NCBI GenBank assembly: GCA_904063045.1
Contig: CAJFCJ010000019.1
Span: forward strand, 434,001-498,000
Direction of reading: 5' to 3'
DNA: 64,000 nt
Origin: Dimorphilus gyrociliatus
Taxonomy: Eukaryota; Annelida; Polychaeta; Dinophilidae
Below are positions 30,536 to 42,498 of the stretch, in pieces; position 1 is the first letter of the stretch, and every line of letters starts with the position of its first letter. A program made the translations under genes and the position numbers. The notes below the pieces were generated by a model, which searched no databases, was not told where the DNA came from, and saw only the letters and a program-made list of their open reading frames with translations.

Positions 30536-32102
30536 AGCTTTGACTGACCGCCTATTCGTCCACCACGTGATCGGTTAGCAACTTTTCCAGTAGCCAATCA
30601 AATTTAATAATAGACGTCACCTATACGTGTCTGCGTACTGCCGCTTCCGATACCAATTTCGTACGTTCCGTATATTCCATTTGCAAATAATTCATTAAGT
30701 AATCATTCGTTTTACAAACGCTGTGTGTCCTTAAAAAAACTTTGTTTAGCACTTTTCTTGAGCTTCTATCTTTATCGCAAATTCTCCAACTTTAACGCCT
30801 TGCCAATGTTAACATTTTTCGAAAAATAAATGGAAAGAAACAGGAAAGAAGAAGAAGAAGAAGATAAAGAAAAGAAACAGAAGAAGAGAGAGTATTATTT
30901 TTATTTTTAAAGAACCAAACAATTCATATCTCGTCTTTTATATCTATTTTGTCAACTTGATATTTGTAACAAATAATTAAAGTTTACATTAATATTTAAA
31001 TATCTTTAAACTAATAGTATGACTTTCTATAAATGTAACTTAATCTATTTATTCTGAATAATTTACATATTTATCATAGCTATAAAGGCTATTCAAAATT
31101 AAATGATCAATCTATTATTTACCGTTATTCTTTTATTTATCGATTATAGGTATTTTCAATCCTGATATTCTCTGAAAATATTAAGAGACAACTCCTATTA
31201 ATCCTCTCTCTCTTATCCAATCCTCCCTTCCCCCAATGGAAACATACGGAAAATTAATCTTAAAAAATGACATCTTTTAGTTTTTAATAAGATTATATTG
31301 AGATTTCTATCATGTCCCCGCATCATCTTTCGCGTTAAGATATCATTAGAACACGGCTCATGTTTACGTATATTTTTGTATTCAACAAAGGCTCATTTTA
31401 AATTTACTATTGTAGTTCTTTAAAACAGTTTATTGACATGTTTATCATCAGAGTAACTCAACCTACCCTATTGACTACATGTATATTATATACAGTATAT
31501 ACTTATATTTATATAAATGATGATAAAAAACGTACCATCACCAAAACTTATTAAGAATTAACAATCTATTTTAAAACTGAATTATCAGTTTTGCTATTAA
31601 TAATATTTATAAATTGAGTATAAAAAAAATTCAATTTTTATCATTTCATTCATAAAATCTCATTTAATTTTAATACAATAAAAAATCAAATTTATTAAAC
31701 GAATCACCGTTAATTCTAGAGATAAAAATGAAGAATTTACCATTATTATTTATTATTATCATTACTATATGAAAACAAGTAAAATCATTTGTTTTGTAGT
31801 AAGAATATCTTTGTGCTTCTCATAAAATAATTATTATTATCTATCTATCTTTTAATTTTATTCTCATTTTCATCATTTTACATCTTTTGATAATTTGAGA
31901 AGGTTTATTATTTTGTACAAGAAAACACAATTATTATTAATTAAATCTATTTTATACTATATAAATAAGTCAATTGTTGAATACTTTAATTTTATTAAGT
32001 TCCAGTTATTTACTCTTTTCTTTTTATAAAGAAACAACAAAAACTATAAATATACAGACCATTAGCTGATTTCTCGAGAGGAGTGAGAAAGAGATTGTAA
32101 GA

Positions 32103-32172
32103 TAGGTAGAGAGATGAAAGAGAGATTGAGTGAAAGAAAGAGAGAGAGAGCGAGATATATATATATATATAT
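32103..32172. repeat. GA-rich then TA microsatellite
   Basis: GAGA/GAAA-rich tract (about 32103-32153) running directly into a (TA)n run (32154-32172), then TCTACAGTATG. Further (TA)n tracts are near 32276-32290 and 33067-33080. Confidence 0.85.
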
Positions 32173-34120
32173 ATCTACAGTATGTACACAGACAAGTAAA
32201 AAGGGAAAGAGGCAGAAAATAGGAGCACAAAACATATATATATATGTCGTTTGCTATTTATACTGTATATACAATATATATATATATATACACGAATTAT
32301 GTTTATTGAATATATACTGTATATCCGAATTATTGAGTTATAGAACCAATCATGTCAACTTGGTTTGTTACAGAGAGCAAATAAGATTAATTAAAATATA
32401 CATTAAGAGAAAGAAACATTTGTTTTTAGAAAGAAATACATTTAACTCAAACAAAATCGGAAATGAATCAGTAAAGAAAAGATAGAAACCTTATTTAGCA
32501 TAGAATATCCCTGAAATATACGTAAATTCCTATTTATAAGTGCTTTATAAACAGTATCTGTCTTATGTGTAGACTACATACAACTTCTTATTGTACCATG
32601 AGATTTTATAAATATATATAGTATACAGTATATACTGTATATATAGAAGAAGTAGCCAAATTATGGCATAAAATCTATAAGAGGATAGGTTTTTCTAACA
32701 TTCTAATTTAAAACAGCGGTTCTTTCAAGTTCAAAGAGGGTTAGGGAAAATTGATTGCTTTTAATATGAGGAAGCCAGGTGACTAAATGAATACAATGAA
32801 AAGAAAAGGAAATAAATTTATTAAAGAGTAATTTATACGGGGTTTTGCCTTCTTTACTAAAGCCATTGGTGCTATAATTAAAAAATACCCAAACAAATTT
32901 ATTTAATCCAGCAGACATCCTATATCCTTTTTAACATATAAAATTTTATTTTTCATATAATCAACTAACATGATTAGCTGTTGTTTCTTTTCAATATTTT
33001 ACAGTTTTGTATTGTCAAATAGACCACAAACATATATATACAGCATATATACATATATACTTGAATATATATATATATATGTATACTCATATGCTGTATT
33101 TACATTCTGATTAGCACAATATGGATACATATTCAGTTGATTATGGACAAATGAGTGACGTAATACAATTCTATTCAATTACTTGTTCGTAAAACGAGAA
33201 CAAGTCTAAGAATACAAGAATACTACAAAATAATGATACGGTCGTACGAATAATAATAATAAAAAGAAAACTAATAAGAATTATCGGTTGAATTTGCTGA
33301 GCACAATATATACTTTCATAGTTTTTTAACAGACAAGCAAAAAAAAACAACTGTACTATCGACGCCTTAAAAAAAACACAAGAACAAGTAATTTAACCAT
33401 TTTTTCTCTACTATTGCTAAAAAAAATAAATTTACCAACTTACCTAAGTACGGTAAATTCCCTGTTTTTTTAGATTGACAGTTTTTCTCCCTTATGGTTT
33501 TACACAAGGGATATTTACTTATTATTAAAAGTATTACACCTGTTACTATTTATGAATGGCATAGTTTATATAATATTGACATATACAGGTACTCAGACGA
33601 TTCCGATTTAGTATTTTTTTCCAAAGCAACAAAATATATATTCAAGGGTACGAAATTATTTACAGTTACATCACAAATCACTTAAACATAGCAATAGTAA
33701 TATATTTTACCAACAGCAAAGAGGCAGTAAAAGGCAAGTGTTATCAATTGAGTGAACATTTTTTTGAAGTAATATTTTTTTGATGACTTATTTTATGACA
33801 CAAGTTTAGCATTAAATTAAAACAACCTTCAAAGATAATCAATTTTTTTAATATTCATTTTTGACCCTTTTCATAGGATTTCGAGTCTGACAGGTATCAA
33901 GTTCACTTTGCCATCAAGAAAACAACTGCTGCTCATTGTCCAAATGTTTGGACGCAGTTCATACTCTATCACAAATCTAAGTAGGCTATCGATCCTTCAG
34001 CTCGACCCTAGAAAAGCTGTCATAGTTCTTTACATAAGATAAGCACTTTTTAGGGAAGCTTGTTAAAATTTCTTATGACATTAAATTATCTCATTTGAAA
34101 GCCATCACTTTCTAGTCTAT

Positions 34121-34133
34121 TGCCATCTAGTGG
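34121..34133 (-). promoter_or_regulatory. CTCF-like core motif
   Basis: On the minus strand the 13 bases read CCACTAGATGGCA, which fits the CTCF core CCASYAGRKGGCR at every position. It lies in the gene-poor gap between the LGR and NXF1 genes. The flanks extend it to the near-palindrome TTGCCACTAGATGGCAA. Confidence 0.4.
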
Positions 34134-34355
34134 CAAAATTGTTTTCCTATTAGCTGGTTTTTTTCATTATTTTTTACTGTTACTTAATTCACTCATATAC
34201 AATACCAACTGCTGTTGTTAATCTTATTACATCAATGTTATATATGTTATAGCAATACAACAGACCTACATTTTTACACTACTACCCTTAATAACAAAAT
34301 AGGAAATTCTCCTTGAATAATGTACATATTGTAACAAAATACCAATGAGTAAAAA

Positions 34356-37300
34356 TTATTTAAAGGCCTCTGGCGGAATTCTGCGTTGTTTCTAAAACAC
34401 ATAAATCAACCAATTAAGATCATATTTATCTTATTATAACAATTAATTTTACGTTTAATTCCTTGAATGCATCCCCGCTCCTTTCAGGCTGCCAGTTATG
34501 CTCACGTAGAAGCTTTTCTGCAAATTCCCTCTTCATGCCACTCCAAGTTGAAAATTGATCTATCATTGAATTCCTCATATCTGGTGTCTGTTCGAGTGGG
34601 ACTGACGGGACAGTTGGTGAAACATGAACAGGACTTGAGGATGGTGTAGGAGCTGATCTTCTTGATAAGCTAGCAATTTGGTCTCTTGTTGGAGAAGCGA
34701 TTGTCAATTGTTCATTCACAACGACAATTCTGCAAATTAATTTGGATTATAAATTCAATATTAACGAAATTTACAAAAAATTTTAAAAAACATACCCTCC
34801 ATTGTGTGGTATAGTAACAAAGGTTCTGCTAAAAAATCTGGCATATTTAGCGTCCCCTCGAGTTTCATCTATAGAAAATTACTGTAAAAATGAATTCATA
34901 TTTATCTATCTAATTACCAACCTCGTTCGGTAAATAAACCGTGGACTGTGAATGTTAAAATTAAAGGCTGAAAAAGTAAGAGATTTTAATAGACATAAAA
35001 ATCAAAACATAAATGAAATAATTACAGAAGAATGGGAAACATCCACTATAAATGACTGAGAATCGTGTTTAGTTGCAGGAAAAGAGTCATTAAGATAGGC
35101 AACAATTGATAGTTTTCCCTTTTTCAGCAGCGACTGTCTTTTACTATCATAAACTTTAAGTAAATTTCTGCTCTCTGATATATATCTTTTGGGTATAGAC
35201 GAATTATGATAACCAGAGTAACTGAAATAAAACAATTTATTAAAATAGACAAATATCCAATAATATCAAAAGAAATTTACTCGTTTTGTTGCAATTTAGC
35301 CAGATTAACGCTCATTGAAAACATAGCACTATCGTGATAGGCGTTAAACAGAAGATGCCTTGCATCACTATCGAATAATTTGTAATACCTGGAGAGAATA
35401 AACTGTTTAGTATTTATCATAAATAAAGTATATTTAACTTACTCTTCAAGAAATCGAACTACTATCACCTTGGTTTCATCGTTTCCAAAGTAACTTTCCT
35501 AAAAATTCAAAACCAATCAAAATATTATAACAAATAATAAATATAATTTCACCTTTATTGGTGGTAGAGAACAGTTGGATTCGATATCGAATTTTATGTT
35601 GGGTGGTAGTTTCTGGTTGTTCTGATTGTTACAATAATATTTAATAATTGGATATTTTTTTCAAAGTTAACAATATATGTTTACCAGCTTTTCCAGGTCT
35701 GGAACGCGTTTCCTTACAAGGCTGAAAGGTGTCAAGTCAACATTTATAGCTTCAACAAATCATGTTCTAAAGCCTCCATCTTGAGCTGCGCTAATTTACA
35801 AAAAATACCGACAAAGAACATAAACACAGGCTGAAGTTTAAACTTCAAGCAAGAACCACAGGCTCAAGTTGCTCAATATTACCAGTCATGTCTACATATA
35901 CTAACAAGATATAAACATATTTCTCCCCATACACGATATGTTGTATAACTTGTTGTAACACAATTTTCCAAAGAGACAAAAGCGGCAGCCAAAAGTGGGC
36001 AAGAACAATTATTGGGATTATATGGATGTTACCTGATTAAACTTGAATTATTTGATGAATTTGAGCATATTGGGTTCCCATCAATACACAGCTCTGTTAT
36101 TTTGAAGCCCTTTAGGCCATCAATATCTTGTTCGTATCGTACCTAAAGAAATTTTAAAGTAAATATAACAAAATTTGATGTTCTATTTTCAAACTTACTC
36201 CGTTATTAGATAGGTCTAAAACTGCTAATTCCGGCGCACTCTCTTTTAAATGTGACCATGTTCTTAGGTTTACTAAACGATTGTTACTCAGGTTCAAAGA
36301 TTTCAGCTGGAATGAATACTATTAATTTTTTTTTACACCTTATAATCTCTTTACCTCTGGAATATTTTCCTTGATTATCTTAAGAATGGCTTCCACATTT
36401 GATGCATCTGACATATTCAAGTATATTTGGTCTTTATTCAGCTCTATTTTAGTTAGGACATTTTGTAATGATTGCAAAAACTGATGGCAATATTTACCTT
36501 CATTTTTATAAAAGTTTGATAAGTCTAAACTTCTAGTTGCAGGTATGTATTTCTCGCTCATAGCCACCTACAAAATGCAAAGATTTATAAGATGATTCCA
36601 AACAGCATTTACTTCAACCAACTTTCAACTTGTCTACAGTGTCGGGATCCATAATTACTTTGTTTTTTCGTCCACCTCCCTGATTTTGATATGATTTTTT
36701 TGAGTAGTTATCTCTATCTCCACCACCTCCACTTCCTCCTCTATGTCCCCTTTGATTCCTTCGGCGATAGTTTGAACCTCCTATCCTATTTTGAATGTTG
36801 TTATCACCAGAATTTCTCCCTTGATAATTTCTTGACCGATTGTACGGGTTACTAATTGACAAAAGAAAAAAGATCAACCAAATTGATCCAATAGAGCTTT
36901 CAATATTTATACTGACTATCGATCAACTGAAGGTCCTTGAGCACCTCCTTCCATACTTTCATCTTCATTTAAAACAACCGAATGGGAGTTATTATAACCT
37001 CTGTTACCTCGACCACCTCTTCTTCCATAATTATTGTTATTGTATGATCCTCGAGATCCTCTTCTTCCCCTCCCTCTACCCCGCGAATTCCTGTCGTATT
37101 CACCGGAGCCTCGGTCATCATGTTCTGAATACATATCCTTATTAGAAAACAATAAAAATGTTTCTCGAAACTCAGCGCATGAACAAGTATCGAAAGATCA
37201 CTATGAATGCATCGATATCTATATAAAATTCATTTTGATCGAGATCGGAATCGAAATCGTTAGAACAACCCGATCTACCAATAGTGAATTGGGCAACCAT

Positions 37301-37976
37301 TACCGGAAGTGTTAAAATATGCAATAAAATTCAGGTCTAGAAAAATCTTCGGTGTATTAATTAATATAAAGTTTACAATTAATGACTTTAAAAAATTTTC
37401 CAAAAAATATAATGGTGCCTTTTTATGCAATCTTGATGTCACGTGACATCACAGTTTTATAAATAAAAAAAAACCATAATAAAACTGTCGTGAACCTCAT
37501 GCTTTCTTTAAAATTAAGCCTAATTTCATAGGTTATATTAATTTTTTGACAAGGAAAAATTGTAAAAAAATATATCTTTTACTTTTTTAAACTTTTCTTC
37601 TACTACAAGAGAGCAATAAACTTGTTCAATAATTGTCAAGTTTGAATTTCAGTCTCCTTTGAAACAAATTAATAGCAAAAATATTATATATATGGCTATA
37701 AAAACTATGAGACATATAAGACTTAAAATTTAATAAGTTAGCTATAAGTTACTAAATTGTACGAGAACATGACTTCTTGTTTTAAGAAGACATGTGGTAA
37801 TTCACTAATTCTACCTTAAATCATAAACAAATTTTTGAGAGTAGGAAGTTGTTATTACTTTCCCTTCTTACTCTTACCTATGAACGTGCCCTGATGCTAA
37901 TTTCTCCGGAAGGAAATCTGACAATTTTCGATAACTTTTAATAACGACATACCTGATAATTCACGACCTCGCTCAT
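34356..37976 (-). CDS. NXF1: NXF1/TAP-like mRNA export receptor without recognisable RRM
   Basis: NXF1 with NXT1 carries mRNPs through nuclear pores. The first coding exon (MSEVVNYQ, start 37976) is followed by an intron of about 0.8 kb and two RGG/RG-rich exons. Then PDTVDKLK leads straight into the LRR domain (SEKYIPATRSLDLSNF, IIKENIPE, LDLSNN, GFKITELCIDGNPIC, LVRKRVPDLEKL). The NTF2-like domain follows (LPPNIKFDIE, ESYFGNDET, YYKLFDSDARHLLFNAYHD, FTVHGLFTE, YARFFSRTFV) and the UBA-like TAP-C domain ends it (MIDQFSTWSGMKREFAEKLL, RIPPEAFK). The odd feature is that the segment which in animal NXF1 holds the RRM is absent: the RGG exon ends with the equivalent of ELKPEQVEQLK that normally follows it. 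At least ten exons; all joins I checked are in frame. Confidence 0.85.
37435..37450. promoter_or_regulatory. 16-bp palindrome with CACGTG E-box in NXF1 intron 1
   Basis: GATGTCACGTGACATC is a perfect inverted repeat centred on CACGTG. It contains GTCACGTGAC, the optimal site for USF/MITF/TFEB-type bHLH-ZIP dimers. It lies in the long first intron of NXF1. Regulatory use is inferred. Confidence 0.4.
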
Positions 37977-38469
37977 TATTTATTGTCACTTTAATATTAC
38001 TCATAATTTTATTATTTTTAAAATCCTAAGATGATATAAAAATGGCGGACGAGTTTTGAAAGCCTATTCTTATAAACCAGTTTTGATTTTTATTATTAAA
38101 CTTAAGAAATGTACTGATAATTGGATTTATTTTTACGCATCAGATCATGCACTATATATATTTATTCTCGACATCTTTCTTATCTTAAGTTTCTTTTTAA
38201 ACTTTTCAATTATTGTCTTATTTAATTAATAGTTTTAGAGTAATTTTAAAGATAGTTTATTTTGCATTTGTAAAAGCAATTTTTTTAGTATTTTTACAAA
38301 ATAATCTCAAAAATTTCAAAAAGTATATAATTGAAAAAATTTGATTGCAATTAGAATTTTTTTATCAAAGGATTTCGCCTGTTTAGCTACTTCTAGTGCA
38401 ACAGAATCCATCTATATTCTAGTTATACCCAATTTTTAGCAGACAACTTTGGCAGTCTAGAAGCCGAAA
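37977..38469. promoter_or_regulatory. Divergent NXF1/PSMC1 promoter region
   Basis: A 493-bp head-to-head gap. It carries a YY1-like AAAATGGCGGAC at 38039-38050, 63 bp before the NXF1 start codon. The rest is AT-rich. Confidence 0.45.
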
Positions 38470-40041
<1,572 letters not shown>

Positions 40042-40148
40042 TAGGGTTTTTCTTGTAATGCACTTTACATAATAAATACTATTCAAAAATATCTATTGCG
40101 TTCCTTTTTTTTACAAATTACACTGGCATGTCTTATACAAAGCAAGAG

Positions 40149-41431
40149 TTATTCGATCACTAGTTGATATTCGTCTAAGCTGTTAATTTCCTCGATTATT
40201 CTATCCTCTTGTTCCTTATATTTTTGAATCTATAAAGATAAAAAATCAGGATGGAAACAAAAAGATAAGTTTTTATAACTCACAACTTTGTTGTTAACTG
40301 GCTTTTTAGGTTTCTTAATTGATGGACTTTTATGCTCATCATCAGACCTAATTTCCATGCTATAAGGATCAGTCTCAGCTTTCGACGTATTTTGGAAAGA
40401 GTCTTCTGTAAACAAATTTTCGGAATCATTCTCAGTTTTCTTTCCTTCAGTCAATACTTGTTTCCTTTTCTTTATTCCAACGTACGAATTTCGTTTTCTT
40501 TTTTTCCTATTCCCTAAATTTTCATCAGCTTGAAGCACATTCGTTACTTGGGAATCGCAGATTTCTTCAAGTAATTCGCCTTGTCTCTAAAAAACATGTA
40601 TAAAAAAACGTTCTATTTCGAATATGGCACTTACCTTTGTGGCTTGAGCAGTAACTTCTTTATTTACTTCTTTTTCAGGAGGAAAGTGAATAGCATCGTG
40701 ACTGAACAAGTTGTCCGAGTTTTGTTCAATATCGCTTGTAGCATTATTTAAAATTGGCATTTCGTTTTGACTATTACTATTTTGATTGTTCGGATTCTTT
40801 TTTCGTTTTCCTGAGAATGATTTTCTTTTTTCGATTGACTGGCTGAAGCGATGGAATTCAGGAGATTTATTTTTCTTCGCTCTCTTTAACGGAGGTGACG
40901 CACTAGCCACTGGACTAACTTTTGGCAAGCTCATTTTTGTTTTATGTCCAACTAAAGATGGAGTTGAAGAAGCTATTCCTTTCTTAGGCTGATGAATCGA
41001 ATCTCCAAGACCACTATCAACCAGTGAATCATCAGAAAATTCATAAACTTCAAATGCTCTCTTCTTAGCTTTTTTCAAAAAGCTATTACTTAGGCGACTT
41101 GATTGCCTAGTCCCTTTCTGTTTGAAGTGTATTCTTCTTACACTCAAATTATGTTAGATAAAATAAGCGAACCTTTTTTTTTGTTACTTTTTCCTTATCA
41201 AGTTGCTTTTCTGACTTCTTTAAACCTTTACTCCCTTTTCTACTATCTCGAGTCATATCTTTTTTGGCTAGGAAAGAAATTCTAATTTATTTTTAAATAT
41301 TGGAATAAATAAACGTTCAATTGGCGCGAACCAGTTTGTTTTGATTCTCGGGTGGGTCGTTTTCGTGTTTCTCCTCTCTTTTTTGAATTTCCACTTGAAT
41401 CTTTTTCTGTATTATGTTTAATTCTTCCCAT
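40149..41431 (-). CDS. Charged nuclear protein, tentative sororin (CDCA5)-like
   Basis: Five exons read in frame from ATG 41431 (MGRIKHNTEKDSS) to TAA at 40149. The protein is Lys/Arg/Ser-rich and mostly disordered, with several bipartite nuclear signals (KKRKRNSYVGIKKRKQ, KKPKKP) and an N-terminal RQSSRLSNSFL. The last exon gives IQKYKEQEDRIIEEINSLDE and then YQLVIE at the very end, a pattern close to the terminal motif of vertebrate sororin (an E-F-x-L-L-V-E-type end after a helix), the cohesin protector that binds PDS5 and SA2. I see no KEN box or FGF motif, so the assignment rests on this tail and on composition. If it is not sororin, it is an unrecognised chromatin protein. Confidence 0.4.
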
Positions 41432-41614
41432 GATCACTCGATTTGTGTCGATTATTCGCAATATAATTAAAAAAACAGTTATTAAGACTGTTGAAAAAAT
41501 GGCGCTCAATCAGTAGTCACGTGATTGCTATGGACCACAAACCATACGACTGAAAAAGTCATGTGACGGGTTGCCATTTAGATTGCAGAACATACATTGA
41601 TAATTTAAAGAAAC
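41432..41614. promoter_or_regulatory. Compact bidirectional promoter with E-boxes and YY1-like site
   Basis: A 183-bp head-to-head promoter. YY1-like AAAATGGCGCTC is at 41496-41507. GTCACGTGAT at 41516-41525 and GTCATGTGAC at 41558-41567 each differ by one base from the CLEAR element GTCACGTGAC, which TFEB/MITF factors use to drive V-ATPase and lysosomal genes in vertebrates. The + strand gene is a V-ATPase subunit. Confidence 0.5.
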
Positions 41615-42364
41615 ATGTCGGGTAAAGACAGAATTAACATCTTCCCGTCTCGGATGGCTATGACTATAATGAAGGCACGACTCAAAGGTGCCCAAAAAGG
41701 TCATTCGCTGCTGAAAAAGAAAGCAGATGCCTTGACAATAAGATTTCGAATCATCTTAAAGAAAATTATTGAAACGAAGCAATTGATGGGCGATGTGATG
41801 AAAGAAGCCTCGTTTTCACTAGCTGAAGCTAAATTCGCCACCGGAGACTTTAGCCATTTGGTCTTACAAAATGTCAATAAAGCCCAAATTAAAGTTCGTT
41901 CGAAAAAGGATAATGTTGCTGGGGTAACATTACCAATTTTCGAATCCTATACTGATGGATCGGACAGCTATGAGTTGGCTGGTCTATCAAGAGGTGGTCA
42001 GCAAATTGACAAACTGAAAAAGAATTATGCTAAAGCTGTAGAATTGTTGGTTGACCTAGCCTCTTTGCAAACGTCTTTTGTCACTCTTGATGAAGTAATT
42101 AAAATTACTAATCGTCGTGTGAATGCCATTGAACATGTCATCATTCCTAAAATCGAGAGAACACTATCGTATATCACTACAGAATTAGATGAGCGAGAAA
42201 GAGAGGAATTCTTTCGTTTGAAAAAGATTCAAAACAAGAAGAAGAAAGATAAAAAAGTCAAAGAAGAAATGCAGAAGGAATTAGGAATCCAGGAGAGTGG
42301 AGCAGACGGACAACGTAACCTGTTAGAAGACGATCACGACGAAGATTTATTGTTTACTTCATAA
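41615..42364 (+). CDS. ATP6V1D: V-type proton ATPase subunit D
   Basis: Subunit D is the central-shaft coiled coil of the V1 motor, coupling ATP hydrolysis to proton pumping into lysosomes and other compartments. A single 249-aa exon matches the family end to end: [37 protein letters not shown], the middle [17 protein letters not shown], and the C-terminal helix with [19 protein letters not shown] and a Lys-rich run, then an acidic end. Intronless in a genome where its neighbours have introns. The upstream CLEAR-like E-boxes fit lysosomal co-regulation. Confidence 0.97.
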   Translation: MSGKDRINIFPSRMAMTIMKARLKGAQKGHSLLKKKADALTIRFRIILKKIIETKQLMGDVMKEASFSLAEAKFATGDFSHLVLQNVNKAQIKVRSKKDNVAGVTLPIFESYTDGSDSYELAGLSRGGQQIDKLKKNYAKAVELLVDLASLQTSFVTLDEVIKITNRRVNAIEHVIIPKIERTLSYITTELDEREREEFFRLKKIQNKKKKDKKVKEEMQKELGIQESGADGQRNLLEDDHDEDLLFTS

Positions 42365-42498
42365 CACTAAAACAGTAATATTCAGGTGTTCTAGATAGTC
42401 CAAAATGTATTCAATTTTTAGTATACATAGGCATTAATAAACAAAACTTAAATTAAATGAAAGGTTGATTAAACAAATCTACTGCAAATCTGCTACAA

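Larger units (their letters stand above)
30536..34355. other. Gene-poor 3.8-kb region upstream of LGR and downstream of NXF1
   Basis: The longest stretch without a supported gene. It is AT-rich with many microsatellites and TATACTGTATA-type palindromes. ORFs at 32.0-32.5 kb are translations of GA and TA repeats. The left end should contain the LGR promoter. A less AT-rich patch at about 33.87-34.03 kb does not give a credible protein. A CTCF-like site is at 34121-34133. Confidence 0.55.

Noticed and set aside
32024-32485. ORFs on both strands near 32.1-32.5 kb
   Set aside because: They are translations of GA and TA microsatellites (YIYIYI, SLSLS runs) with no domain or splice context.
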